DNA of 64,000 nt from positions 11,936 through 75,935 of the forward strand of contig CANIBQ010000015.1 of NCBI GenBank assembly GCA_947465645.1. The letters are read 5' to 3'. Position numbers and translations under genes: made by a program. The stretch is from Acidobacteriota bacterium. Lineage in GTDB: Bacteria; Acidobacteriota; Vicinamibacteria; Vicinamibacterales; UBA2999. This document shows, piece after piece, positions 33,895 to 43,058 of the stretch (positions are counted from its first letter, which is position 1; the number at the start of each line of letters is the position of its first letter). A model generated the notes under the pieces. The model had not been told where the DNA came from. It did no database searches and saw only the letters and a list, made by a program, of their open reading frames with translations.

Positions 33895-34394
33895 CAGGCG
33901 AACTCCGTGAAAAAGAGCAGGTCGTGCTCTCCGGGCGGCTCGTGTCCCGCGTTGCGCGCCGCCAGCGCCGCCTGCGCGAGGTGCCGGGTCTCGTGCAGCA
34001 CGATGGTGGTGGCGAGCTTGCGGCGCGTCATCCGGAACGCGCCTGGAGCGGAGGCGATGGTGAACGAGATCGTCTCGGCCGCCTGCTGATCGTCGAGGTC
34101 TGACACATAGCGGGAAAAATCCGCCCGCACCAGGTCGGCGTAATCGAAGAGCGCCTCCACGTCTCCCGCGGCAACGCCAGTTGTCTCCGGCGGCGTGGCG
34201 CCTTCCAGGCGAGCCAGGTGGCGCCGTTCGACGAGGAAGACGTGATCCAGCAGGCTGCCAAGCGTGGGAAAACGGCCGCCTGGCTGGAACGGGATCTGAA
34301 GCCTCGCCCGATCCGCCGCGATCCAGTCCCGCCACTTCGCGCGCTCGTGGTCGGAATACTCGATCAGCTCTTCGAGACGCAGGGTGGCGCTCAC
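33894..34394 (-). CDS. DinB/YfiT-type four-helix metalloprotein
   Basis: One hundred and sixty-six residues; four-helix bundle with the three histidines of the metal site: LLDHVFLVERRHLARL near residue 50 and VLHETRHLAQAAL near 135. Members are thiol-dependent S-transferases using bacillithiol or mycothiol, or unknown; bacillithiol genes occur at 44-46 kb in this window. Overlaps both neighbours by 1-4 bases, within the peptidase-DinB-CMD-arsS chain. Confidence 0.85.
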   Translation of the reverse strand: MSATLRLEELIEYSDHERAKWRDWIAADRARLQIPFQPGGRFPTLGSLLDHVFLVERRHLARLEGATPPETTGVAAGDVEALFDYADLVRADFSRYVSDLDDQQAAETISFTIASAPGAFRMTRRKLATTIVLHETRHLAQAALAARNAGHEPPGEHDLLFFTEFA

Positions 34395-35827
34395 GATCCG
34401 AGCGCCTCGTCAACCGTCATCACCCGGACCGGCATGAGATTCAACCCGCGGATGCCCGGCTCAATCGCCTTGCGATCGCCGACGATGACCACGGCGAATC
34501 GTGTCGGTTGAATGTATTTCACGGCCATCTTCTGCGCGGCGTCGGCGGTGACCGCCTGGATGTTGGCGACATACCGTGCGAAGTAGTCATCCGGCAGCGT
34601 GTACACGATCATCTGCTCGGCGTTGCCCGCGAGGTCCCTGGTCGTTTCGAAGTCCGAGGGAAATCCCAGGGCGATGTAATTCCTGGCTTTCGCGAGCTCG
34701 TCGGCGGGAATCGGCTTCGTGATGGCGTTCAGCTCGTTGAAGAACTCGCTGACCGACTCGGCGGTCTTGTCGGTCTGCACGCCGGCGGCGGCGACGAACG
34801 GTCCGGCCGACAGGCGCATGTCGAAGGCGGAGCTGGCGCCGTAGGCATAGCCATGTTCCTCGCGCAGGTTCTGATTGAGGCGCGACGTGAACGACCCGCC
34901 GAGGACGGTGTTGAGCACCTGCAGCGGGAAGTAATCGGGATTGTTGCGAGGCACGCCAACCCAGCCGATGCGGATCTGCGACTGCTCGGCGCCGGGCTTG
35001 TCGACGATGTAGATCTGTCCGGCCGTGAGCTGCTGCGCGCCCGGAACCTCGACGCGCCTGACCGGAACCGTGGTCTTCCAGCCGCCGAACTGTTTCTCGA
35101 GCGCGGCGACCACGGCGTCCACCCTGACGTCGCCAACCACGACGAGCACAGCGTTTGACGGTTGGAAGAACGTGGCATGGAACGCCCTGAGATCCTGCGT
35201 GGAGAGGGTCTTCAGCGTCGATTCGGTGCCAGCCGCGCCGGTGCCGTAACGGTGAGTGTTGCCGAAGACGATTCGTGAGAATGCCCTCGCGGCGATCGAC
35301 GGCGGATCGTCCCTCGCCTGGAGCAACGCAGTGAGGCGGTCCTGGCGAAGCCGGTTCAGCTCTTCTTCGGAGAACGTGGGGCGCAGCGCGACGTCGGCCA
35401 TGATCGGCAGCGCGTCGTTCAGTCGCGCCACCGGAACGTTGAGCCGGACGGCGGAGGAGTCGAACGAGCCCGTGGTGGTGAGGTCGGCGCCGAGAAACTC
35501 CACCGCGTCGGCGATCTCGAGCGCCGAGCGCGACCCGGCGCCTTCGTCGAGCATGGCGGCGGTGAGGCTGGCGGTGCCGAACTTGCCGGCCGGATCGTCG
35601 CCGCTGCCAGCCAGCACGACGAGATTGACCTGCGCGATCGGCACTTCGTGCGTTTCAATCACCCAGACAGGCAGGCCGTTGGAGAGCGCGCGCTTCTGAA
35701 TGGGCGGAAGATTCAGCGGCGGCGGCGGGCCAAGCTGCGGCGGGCGGGTCCGATCGGGCGGCCCCTGCGCCAGCAGGGGAAGCAGGAACGAGGAACAGAG
35801 AACGGCGGAGAGAAGGATCCTCTTCAT
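34391..35827 (-). CDS. M16-type peptidase subunit without zinc motif
   Basis: Four hundred and seventy-eight residues with a signal peptide (ILLSAVLCSSFLLPLLAQ) and a proline-rich linker (PPQLGPPPPLNLPP). It has both M16 halves, but the HxxEH site is replaced (TAAMLDEGAG at the corresponding place), so no zinc can bind. The RY-type end motif region (YGASSAFDMRLSAGPF) is kept. Such inactive subunits pair with an active M16 partner; that partner is the gene directly upstream (4-base overlap). Periplasmic heterodimer inferred. Confidence 0.87.
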   Translation of the reverse strand: MKRILLSAVLCSSFLLPLLAQGPPDRTRPPQLGPPPPLNLPPIQKRALSNGLPVWVIETHEVPIAQVNLVVLAGSGDDPAGKFGTASLTAAMLDEGAGSRSALEIADAVEFLGADLTTTGSFDSSAVRLNVPVARLNDALPIMADVALRPTFSEEELNRLRQDRLTALLQARDDPPSIAARAFSRIVFGNTHRYGTGAAGTESTLKTLSTQDLRAFHATFFQPSNAVLVVVGDVRVDAVVAALEKQFGGWKTTVPVRRVEVPGAQQLTAGQIYIVDKPGAEQSQIRIGWVGVPRNNPDYFPLQVLNTVLGGSFTSRLNQNLREEHGYAYGASSAFDMRLSAGPFVAAAGVQTDKTAESVSEFFNELNAITKPIPADELAKARNYIALGFPSDFETTRDLAGNAEQMIVYTLPDDYFARYVANIQAVTADAAQKMAVKYIQPTRFAVVIVGDRKAIEPGIRGLNLMPVRVMTVDEALGS

Positions 35828-37158
35828 GGCTGAGGCTCCGGCTCCACGACGAGCTCCACCCGGCGACCGGCCGGCAGCCAGCCGACGACCGCGGCCTGCA
35901 CATCGGACGGCGAAAGCGACGTGTACCGCGCCAGGTCCTCCGCGAAATAGTCAGGACCTCCGCCGGCCACGTAATACCCGTTCAACTGATCGGCCTTGCC
36001 GCCGAAGCTGCCGACCCGCTCCATGCGCCGGTAGAAGGCCGCCTCGGTCTGGTTGATCGCCCGCTCCAGCTCCCGCGCCGTCGGCGGCTCGCGCCGCAGC
36101 CGATCCAGTTCCTCGTCGATCGCCTTCTGGATATCGGCAATCGATTTTCCCGGCCTCGCCGTCGCGACGATCAGATACGAGCTGCCGAGCGCGCCGGACT
36201 GCTGGTAGGCCGAGACGTCCTGTGCCATCTGCATGTCGTACACGAGTCGTTTGTACAGGCGGGAAGTCTTGCCGCCGGCCAGGACCGACGCGGCCACGTC
36301 GAGCGCCGCGTCGCCAGGGGCATACGTGCGCGGCGTCAGCCATCCGAGGTAGAGCCGCGGCAGGCGCACGCGGTCCGTCAGCGTCTTGCGCTTCACGCCG
36401 GTCAGGTACGCGGGCGGCGGCGCGACCGGCTCGACGGCGTCGCCTCGCGGAATCTCGCCGAACCACTTCTCGACCAGCGCGCGGACGCGATCGAAATCGA
36501 TGTCGCCGGCGATCGACAGGCTGGCGTTGTTGGGCGCGTAGTACTTCTTGAAGAAGGCGACGACGTCTTCGTGGCTCGCCGCCGTCAGGTCTTCCATGTG
36601 TCCGATTGTCGGCCAGCGATATGGATGGTTCGCCGGCCACAGCATCTCGTCGAGCTCGAGCGATGCCATCCCGTACGGCCGGTTCTCGTAGCTTTGTCGC
36701 CGCTCGTTCTTGACGACGTCGCGCTGGCCGTTGACGCGCTCCGGCGTCATCGTGTCGAGGAGGTATGCCATGCGATCGGACTCGAGAAAAAGCGCCAGAT
36801 CGAGCGCGTTGGCAGGGACGTCGATGACGTAGTTGGTGCGGTCGCCATTGGTTGACCCGTTGTTGTTCGCGCCAGCGGCTTCGAGCAGCGTGTCGAACTC
36901 GCCTTCCTTCACGTTCTTCGAGCCCTCGAACATCAGGTGCTCGAAGAGATGCGCGAACCCCGTGCGGCCGGGGCGCTCGTTCGCCGAGCCGACGTGATAC
37001 CAGAGGTTGACCGCGACGACCGGAACACTCCTGTCCTGGTGAAGGATGACGGTGAGGCCGTTCTCGAGCGTGAACAGCCGATAGGGCACCTCGAGTTGTT
37101 GCGCCCCGGCTGGCAACGAGGCGAGCAGAATGAGCAGCAGAGTGACACGGAACCTCAT
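35824..37158 (-). CDS. M16 zinc peptidase, active subunit
   Basis: Four hundred and forty-four residues: signal peptide (LLLILLASLPAGAQ), inverted zinc motif HLFEHLMFEGS, the downstream glutamate some 75 residues later (ALFLESDRMAYLL), and second-half region with YLGWLTPRTYAPGD. Cuts peptides in the periplasm, with the following gene providing the inactive half. First gene of the M16-M16-DinB-CMD-arsS chain; all junctions overlap, so arsenosugar enzymes would be made from the same message. Confidence 0.9.
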   Translation of the reverse strand: MRFRVTLLLILLASLPAGAQQLEVPYRLFTLENGLTVILHQDRSVPVVAVNLWYHVGSANERPGRTGFAHLFEHLMFEGSKNVKEGEFDTLLEAAGANNNGSTNGDRTNYVIDVPANALDLALFLESDRMAYLLDTMTPERVNGQRDVVKNERRQSYENRPYGMASLELDEMLWPANHPYRWPTIGHMEDLTAASHEDVVAFFKKYYAPNNASLSIAGDIDFDRVRALVEKWFGEIPRGDAVEPVAPPPAYLTGVKRKTLTDRVRLPRLYLGWLTPRTYAPGDAALDVAASVLAGGKTSRLYKRLVYDMQMAQDVSAYQQSGALGSSYLIVATARPGKSIADIQKAIDEELDRLRREPPTARELERAINQTEAAFYRRMERVGSFGGKADQLNGYYVAGGGPDYFAEDLARYTSLSPSDVQAAVVGWLPAGRRVELVVEPEPQP

Positions 37159-37360
37159 GACGCGCTCCTCGGCTGAGTGTATCTCCTCGGAGGCCTAAAG
37201 GCCTCCGGCTACCAACCGCGAAAAGCCTCGGCTACCAGCGATTGGGGCGACCTGAACCGGTACATGGGCACGCGCTTGCACCTTCGAGCCTGAACGACTC
37301 GGCACGCGCGCAAGTGAGCCGGGTTTACCCTGTTCTGCACCTTGCAGGGCAGGAGGAACG
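37159..37360. other. Intergenic DNA between M16 and icd
   Basis: Contains the palindrome GGAGGCC-TAAA-GGCCTCC at 37189-37206 followed by two GGCTACCA-type words; otherwise no gene seen. Confidence 0.5.
37189..37206. repeat. Palindrome GGAGGCC/GGCCTCC
   Basis: Perfect seven-base arms with a TAAA loop. Same architecture (GGCC, short T/A loop, GGCC) as the palindromes at 46.7 and 60.7 kb, but with different outer bases. Confidence 0.6.
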
Positions 37361-37435
37361 ATGACGAGAACGATTTGCGCGGTCGGCGCCTTCTTCGCCA
37401 CCTTTCTCATCCTGCTTGCCACGCTCAGCGACTGA
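37361..37435 (+). CDS. 24-residue membrane microprotein
   Basis: ATG 37361 follows AGGAGG with a four-base gap, one of the strongest ribosome sites in the window. The product is essentially one helix (ICAVGAFFATFLILLATLSD). A GC-rich hairpin terminator begins eight bases after its stop, which gives it the layout of a complete tiny gene. No family recognised; its promoter is not obvious. Confidence 0.45.
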   Translation: MTRTICAVGAFFATFLILLATLSD

Positions 37436-37442
37436 AAGTAGA

Positions 37443-37466
37443 GGCGGACCCGCAGGTCCGCCTTTC
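37443..37466 (+). terminator. Hairpin terminator
   Basis: GGCGGACC-CGCA-GGTCCGCC, perfect eight-base arms, followed by TTT. It would end the microprotein transcript and insulate icd. Confidence 0.55.
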
Positions 37467-37468
37467 GC

Positions 37469-37474
37469 TATAAT
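37469..37474 (+). promoter_or_regulatory. -10 box of icd
   Basis: TATAAT, 39 bases before the icd ATG. The -35 position falls in the terminator hairpin and is poor. Confidence 0.4.
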
Positions 37475-37513
37475 CTGAGGTTTGTTCCCACAAACCTTGT
37501 CCCGCTAGGAGCC

Positions 37514-38731
37514 ATGGCCAAAATCAAGGTCAAGAACCCCGTCGTCGAAATGGACGGCGATGAGATGACGCGCATCATCTGGCAGAAGATCCGCGAGCAG
37601 CTCATCCTTCCGTATCTCGACATCGACCTCAAATACTTCGACCTCGGCATCGAGGCGCGCGACCGCACCGACGACCAGATCACCGTCGATGCGGCCAACG
37701 CCACCTTGAAGCACGGCGTCGCGGTGAAGTGCGCGACGATCACGCCGGACGAGGCGAGGGTCAAGGAATTCGGCCTGAAGCAGATGTACCGTTCGCCGAA
37801 CGGCACGATCCGCAACATCCTGGACGGCACGATCTTCCGCGAGCCGATCATCTGCCGCAACGTCCCGCGCATCGTGCCGCACTGGGACAAGCCGGTGGTG
37901 GTCGCCCGTCACGGCTTTGGCGACCAGTACCGCGCGCAGGACTTTCACTTCCCATCGGCAGGCACGCTCAAGATGAGCTGGACGCCGGCCAGCGGCGGCG
38001 AGCCGATCGAGCGCGAAGTCATCAAGGCGCCCGGCCCCGGGGTGATGCTCGGGATGTTCAATCTCGACGCGTCGATTGAAGGGTTCGCCCGCGCCTGCTT
38101 CACGTATGGCCTCGGTCGCAACTACCCGGTGTACCTCTCGACCAAGAACACCATCCTCAAGGTGTACGACGGCACCTTCAAGAACACGTTCGAGCGGGTC
38201 TTCGAAACGGAGTTCCGCGCAAAGTTCGAAGCGAAGAAGCTGACCTACGAGCACCGGCTGATCGACGACATGGTGGCGGCCAGCCTGAAGTGGAGCGGCG
38301 GTTACCTCTGGGCCTGCAAGAACTACGACGGCGACGTGCAGTCAGACACGGTGGCGCAGGGCTACGGCTCGCTCGGCCTCATGACATCGGTGCTGATGTC
38401 GCCCGACGGCAAGACGGTTGAAGCGGAAGCGGCTCACGGCACCGTCACGCGCCACTACCGGATGCATCAGCAGGGCAAGCCGACCTCGACCAATCCGATC
38501 GCGTCCATCTATGCCTGGACGCGCGGCCTTCAGTACCGCGGTCAGTTCGACGGCACGCCCGAGGTGGTGACGTTCGCCGAGACCCTCGAGAAGGTCTGCG
38601 TCGACGTCGTCGAATCGGGGCGGATGACGAAGGACCTCGCGCTCCTCGTGCGTCCCGATCATCCATTCCTCACGACCGAGGCGTTCATGGACGCGATCAA
38701 CGTTGAGTTGAAGAAACGCATGGGAATGTAG
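37514..38731 (+). CDS. icd: NADP-dependent isocitrate dehydrogenase (eukaryote-like type)
   Basis: Oxidises isocitrate to 2-oxoglutarate in the TCA cycle. Four hundred and five residues, the homodimeric subfamily also found in eukaryotic cytosol and mitochondria rather than E. coli Icd. Motifs: [58 protein letters not shown] and [14 protein letters not shown] (NADP site). Followed by purE after three bases, so possibly co-transcribed. Confidence 0.95.
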   Translation: MAKIKVKNPVVEMDGDEMTRIIWQKIREQLILPYLDIDLKYFDLGIEARDRTDDQITVDAANATLKHGVAVKCATITPDEARVKEFGLKQMYRSPNGTIRNILDGTIFREPIICRNVPRIVPHWDKPVVVARHGFGDQYRAQDFHFPSAGTLKMSWTPASGGEPIEREVIKAPGPGVMLGMFNLDASIEGFARACFTYGLGRNYPVYLSTKNTILKVYDGTFKNTFERVFETEFRAKFEAKKLTYEHRLIDDMVAASLKWSGGYLWACKNYDGDVQSDTVAQGYGSLGLMTSVLMSPDGKTVEAEAAHGTVTRHYRMHQQGKPTSTNPIASIYAWTRGLQYRGQFDGTPEVVTFAETLEKVCVDVVESGRMTKDLALLVRPDHPFLTTEAFMDAINVELKKRMGM

Positions 38732-38734
38732 AGG

Positions 38735-39217
38735 ATGTCGCCTCTTGTCGCCGTCGTGATGGGGTCATCGTCTGATTGGGAGACGATGCAGCATGCGGTC
38801 GAAGTGCTGGAGCGCTTCGACATCGCCCACGAGCGTCACGTCGTGTCGGCGCACCGCACGCCTGCGTGGTTGGCGGAATTTGCGACCGGCGCCGAGGGAC
38901 GCGGCATAGAAGTGATCATCGCGGGCGCCGGCGGCGCCGCGCACCTGCCGGGGATGGTGGCCGCCCATACCGTCGTCCCCGTCCTCGGGGTGCCGGTGCA
39001 GGGCGCCGCGCTGCAGGGGCTCGATTCGCTCCTCTCCATCGTGCAGATGCCAGGCGGCGTGCCGGTGGGCACGATGGCGATCGGCAAGCCGGGCGCCATC
39101 AACGCCGGACTGATGGCGATTTCGATTCTCTCCAATTCCCGTCCCGAACTGCGCACGCGGCTGCGCACGTTCCGTCAAGAACAGACAGAGAAGGTCCGCA
39201 GGGAACAACTGCCGTGA
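38735..39217 (+). CDS. purE: N5-carboxyaminoimidazole ribonucleotide mutase
   Basis: Converts N5-CAIR to CAIR in purine synthesis. One hundred and sixty residues. [10 protein letters not shown] phosphate site, VSAHRTP with the catalytic histidine, and [19 protein letters not shown]. Class I PurE, consistent with the coupled purK, which it overlaps by GTGA. Confidence 0.95.
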   Translation: MSPLVAVVMGSSSDWETMQHAVEVLERFDIAHERHVVSAHRTPAWLAEFATGAEGRGIEVIIAGAGGAAHLPGMVAAHTVVPVLGVPVQGAALQGLDSLLSIVQMPGGVPVGTMAIGKPGAINAGLMAISILSNSRPELRTRLRTFRQEQTEKVRREQLP

Positions 39218-40350
39218 CTCGGATCATCGGCCCTGGTGCGGCGTTGGGCGTGCTGGGGAGCGGCCAGCTTGGCCGCATGTTCGCCATCGCCGCCCGCTGC
39301 ATGGGGTACCGCGTCCACACCTTCTCTCCCGAGGAAGATTCGCCGACAGGGCAGGTCGCCGATCTCGAGGTCACCGCGCCATACGAAGATCTCGACGCGC
39401 TGCGCACGTTTGCCGGCGGCGTCGACGTCGTGACCTTCGAGTTCGAGAACGTGCCGTTCGAGGCGGTGGACGCCATCGAGGCGCTCGCTCCGGTGCGGCC
39501 GTCAGGCGTCGCGCTGCACACGGCGCAGGAACGCGGGAGGGAGAAGACGTTCCTGGCCGACCGCGGCATCCCGACGGCGCCCTTCGCTCGCGCGGCAACG
39601 CTCGACGAGTTGTGGGACGCGGTGGCGCGCGTCGGCACGCCCGCGATCATCAAGACCGCGGCGTTCGGCTACGACGGCAAAGGGCAGCACAAGGTGACGA
39701 CGCCCGCCGACATCGAGCACATCTGGACGGCGATCGGCCACCAGGAGGCGGTGATCGAGAAATTCGTGAGCCTGCAGGCGGAGATTTCGGTGGTGGCGGC
39801 CCGCGGCGTCACGGGCGAGGTCGTCGAATACGTGCCGTTCGAGAATCGGCACCGCAACCACATCCTCGACGTCACGACGGTGCCGGCCGCCATCCCTCCG
39901 GCGATTGCCGCCCAGGCGGCCGAGATCGTGAGAGACATCCTCCACGAGCTGCAGTATGTCGGCGTGCTGTGCGTTGAATTCTTCCTCAGCACCGACGGCG
40001 AGCTCCTGGTCAACGAGCTGGCGCCGCGGCCCCACAACTCAGGCCATCTCACCGTCGACGCGGCGATGACCAGCCAGTTCGAGCAGCAGGTGCGCGCCAT
40101 CTGCGGGCTGCCGCTCGGCTCACCGGAGATCCCACGTCCCGCGGCGATGGCCAACCTGCTCGGCGAGCTCTGGGTGGACGGCGAGCCGAACTGGGCGGCG
40201 GCCTGCCGCTTCACCGACGTCAAGCTCCACCTATATGGGAAAACCGATCCGCGGCCAGGTCGAAAGATGGGACACCTCACGGCCGTTGGCCGAACCGTCG
40301 AGGAAGCGCAGGACCGCGTGCTCGCGGCGCGGGACGCGCTGCTGATCTGA
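39214..40350 (+). CDS. purK: N5-carboxyaminoimidazole ribonucleotide synthase
   Basis: ATP-grasp enzyme that carboxylates AIR with bicarbonate. Three hundred and seventy-eight residues from GTG 39214: [28 protein letters not shown] (glycine loop), [25 protein letters not shown] (metal site) and the C-terminal [17 protein letters not shown]. Substrate is passed to purE, whose stop overlaps its start. Confidence 0.95.
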   Translation: MTRIIGPGAALGVLGSGQLGRMFAIAARCMGYRVHTFSPEEDSPTGQVADLEVTAPYEDLDALRTFAGGVDVVTFEFENVPFEAVDAIEALAPVRPSGVALHTAQERGREKTFLADRGIPTAPFARAATLDELWDAVARVGTPAIIKTAAFGYDGKGQHKVTTPADIEHIWTAIGHQEAVIEKFVSLQAEISVVAARGVTGEVVEYVPFENRHRNHILDVTTVPAAIPPAIAAQAAEIVRDILHELQYVGVLCVEFFLSTDGELLVNELAPRPHNSGHLTVDAAMTSQFEQQVRAICGLPLGSPEIPRPAAMANLLGELWVDGEPNWAAACRFTDVKLHLYGKTDPRPGRKMGHLTAVGRTVEEAQDRVLAARDALLI

Positions 40351-40359
40351 GACCTACTT

Positions 40360-40462
40360 CAAGTTTCGCGATCACGGGCCACAGGGACGCAGAGTCACGG
40401 AGAGAAAGCTGAACACCTCTGTGTCTCTGTGACTCTGTGGCTAGGTCAACGTGAAAAGCGCT
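40360..40462. repeat. Dispersed ~100-bp inverted-repeat element, copy 1
   Basis: Left arm TTTCGCGATCACGGGCCACA with GCAGAGTCACGGAG, right arm CTCTGTGTCTCTGTGACTC and GTGAAAAGCGC. The arms are reverse complements with mismatches. The order of words is the same as in copy 3 at 58639-58739. Lies between the convergent purK and acylase genes. Confidence 0.75.
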
Positions 40463-40506
40463 AATTAGGCACTCCGTAAAGCTCGACCGTTGGCGGAATT
40501 GTTTGA

Positions 40507-42927
40507 CTACGGCGTGAGCTCGAGCGTGTGCAGAGCTCGACCGGGGAGGAATGGCGTGGGCTCGCCCTTCGCCCACGCGTCATGCGAGCTCGCATAAAAC
40601 GGCGAGAGCGGATGTCCGCTTTGACCGGTGGGCATGTGCAGGATGCCCTCGGCCTCGCGCCCGGGTGAAACGATCATCCGCTCCGATGCGCCGATGTTGC
40701 CCCACTGCACGCGCGGCGTATAGAGATCGCCAGGCAGCGGTACGCGCGGCATGTCGAGCCAGCGGCTGCCGAAGGGGATGGCTGCCGAGAGCGGATGCCG
40801 GTACGCCACGACGTTGTATTCCGACCAGGTGTGCGTCGCGAGATCATCCGAACCCTGGCTCGTGGCCTGCTCGATCGTGGCATCGACGGCGGCGAGCAGA
40901 AGCGCCGGCCATGACTCGTACTGCGGATCCAGCAGGTGCCGCGGCTGCTCGGTGACCAGTTTCCAGATTGCAGCCTCGCGCCTGCGAATGGTCGTGTAGT
41001 CGAACGTCCGATCCGCGTCGTAGCACTCCGAGAGCACGAAGGCGATGACGCGCTCGGAGAATGTGTCGCGGAATGCGCGCGTGAAGCGGTAGGCGGCGGA
41101 ATCAGGCGAGGCTTCGCCGGTCCACCGGTGCTCCACGATCTCCTTGAGTGCCGCGCGCTGCGGCCATCCCGCAACCGCGTCTGGCGTCAGCGTCTTTACG
41201 AGCAGGTCGCGCCACCGCGACAGGAACTCCGCGCGCGTGTCGAGCTGGATCGCCAGCAGGTCGCGCGCGGCGAAACGCTCCCGGGCAGCGAGTCGATCCC
41301 GGATGATGTGCGCGCGGCCGCCGATCTCGTAGCCCGCGTCGCCGAGGGAGGCGAGCATCGCCCCGTCCACCACGCGCGCGTTCGCCGTCCAGAGTCGTCC
41401 ACCCGGCGGATCGATGATGCGCGGGTACTCGGCATCGTTCAGCCACCCGTCCCATCCGCGAGTGCCCTCCGCCCACGACGCCGGCATCTGGCCATCGATC
41501 CCGACACGCCTCGGGATCGCGCCGTAGACACTCCAGCCGATCCGGCCCGAACGGTCGGCCGCGACCATGTTCTGCCCCGGCGTTCCCAACCCGTTCGCCG
41601 TGTCGAACGCCTCTTCGAGGGTGCGATCGCCTTCGAAGGGCACTACCGACGCGGCCAGGCGGTCGGCAGCGTGCGCCACCCAGCGGAAAGCTCGTGGCCG
41701 TCCGCGGTGATCGGGGCCCAGCAGCGGTCCCCAGATCGTCCACAACACGTCGTGGCGTTCGTCCGGCTCGCCCGCGATCTGAAACGTTTCTTTGAACCGC
41801 TCGAACTCGCGCCAGCCGCCGGGTGTCTTGTACCTGTTGGGTTGGCCAGGATCGGTTTCGAGGAGCACGATGTCGTTCCAGTCGGCGTAGGTGTTGGTAA
41901 AGCCCCATGCCACGTGGGTGTTGCTGCCCACGACCATGGCGGGCACGCCTGGAAGGCTGACGCCGAACAGGCGATGCGGCTCGGATGGACTCGACGGATC
42001 CGGCCACTCGAATGCTGCGCGGTACCACGTGTTCGGCACGCGGATGCCGAGATGCATGTCGTTGGCGAGCAGCGCGCCGCCATCGGCCGTCAGGCGGCCG
42101 GACACCGCGAAGCTATTGCTGCCGAGCGCTGCCTCTTCGCGTGGTCGCGAGGACAAGTCGTCTTCGCGGCGACGCAGGTCAATCGGCACCTTTCCTTCGC
42201 GTCTCGCGCGAAGGTTGTAGACATCCGGGCCCGGAATCGGCGGCACGGTGAACGCTTCCCCGACGACCGGCGCATCCCATTCGGACCCTCGAGGATTCAG
42301 GAAGTCGAACATCCCAGGCGGCAGGACGTCGCGCATCGTCGCCAGCGTCGCCTCGTACGAGCCGTCGGTATCCTGCAGCGTGACGAACATCGACAGCACC
42401 ACGAGGAACGTATCCTCCGCCCGCCACGCCAGAGGATCCTGACGGAGGACGAGGTATTCGAATGGCACGGTCTGGAGCGCCTGGAGTCCGGCGTTGACGC
42501 CGGCCGTGTAGGCCTCGAGCACCACCCGGTGGTCGGCCGTGACCAACGTCACGGCCTGCTGCGCCTGCGCGCGAAAGCGGTGAATGCGGATTTCACGGTC
42601 GAGCGCCAGCGCCCGGGGGCCGACCAGCGCCGCCAGTTCCCCGGCCGCCCGGCGACGCGCCAGGTCCATCTGGAAGAAGCGGTCCTGCGCGTGAAGAAAG
42701 CCGGTGGCCCGGGCCACATCCGCGCGGGTGGCCCCCTGAATCGTGGGGATGCCCAGGCTGTCGCGGGTCACCTGCACCGGCGCCGAAAGGCCCGCCAGTT
42801 GGCGACTGCCGTCGAGCTGTGCCAGGCTACCCCGCAGCTCCCGCCACCCCCAGAATGTGGCGGCAACCGACACCACCGCCAGTAGCAGCAGGCCATACAG
42901 AACCACGCGCAGAACGCGGCGCACCAT
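40507..42927 (-). CDS. Penicillin acylase family Ntn-hydrolase
   Basis: Eight hundred and six residues: N-terminal membrane anchor/signal (VLYGLLLLAVVSVAATF), alpha-chain region (GIPTIQGATRADVARATGFLHAQDRFFQMDL), and the self-cleavage site LGSNSFAVSG at about residue 275, with serine becoming the N-terminal nucleophile. Then NTWYRAAFEW and the oxyanion NxY...WGFTNTYADWND segment. Hydrolyses an amide such as an acyl-homoserine lactone or peptide; the specificity cannot be read. Standalone gene with a divergent DAO oxidoreductase upstream. Confidence 0.9.
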   Translation of the reverse strand: MVRRVLRVVLYGLLLLAVVSVAATFWGWRELRGSLAQLDGSRQLAGLSAPVQVTRDSLGIPTIQGATRADVARATGFLHAQDRFFQMDLARRRAAGELAALVGPRALALDREIRIHRFRAQAQQAVTLVTADHRVVLEAYTAGVNAGLQALQTVPFEYLVLRQDPLAWRAEDTFLVVLSMFVTLQDTDGSYEATLATMRDVLPPGMFDFLNPRGSEWDAPVVGEAFTVPPIPGPDVYNLRARREGKVPIDLRRREDDLSSRPREEAALGSNSFAVSGRLTADGGALLANDMHLGIRVPNTWYRAAFEWPDPSSPSEPHRLFGVSLPGVPAMVVGSNTHVAWGFTNTYADWNDIVLLETDPGQPNRYKTPGGWREFERFKETFQIAGEPDERHDVLWTIWGPLLGPDHRGRPRAFRWVAHAADRLAASVVPFEGDRTLEEAFDTANGLGTPGQNMVAADRSGRIGWSVYGAIPRRVGIDGQMPASWAEGTRGWDGWLNDAEYPRIIDPPGGRLWTANARVVDGAMLASLGDAGYEIGGRAHIIRDRLAARERFAARDLLAIQLDTRAEFLSRWRDLLVKTLTPDAVAGWPQRAALKEIVEHRWTGEASPDSAAYRFTRAFRDTFSERVIAFVLSECYDADRTFDYTTIRRREAAIWKLVTEQPRHLLDPQYESWPALLLAAVDATIEQATSQGSDDLATHTWSEYNVVAYRHPLSAAIPFGSRWLDMPRVPLPGDLYTPRVQWGNIGASERMIVSPGREAEGILHMPTGQSGHPLSPFYASSHDAWAKGEPTPFLPGRALHTLELTP

Positions 42928-43058
42928 CGTGACGATGATCTTAGATTACGATCTGACGTTTGCCTCTCGTGCGTCGCTCGCCCGAATTACTACCGATCGC
43001 GCTCGGAGGCTTGTTGTGACTAGTACTCAATCAGTCCGAACGGTCCACTAGACCTGAC

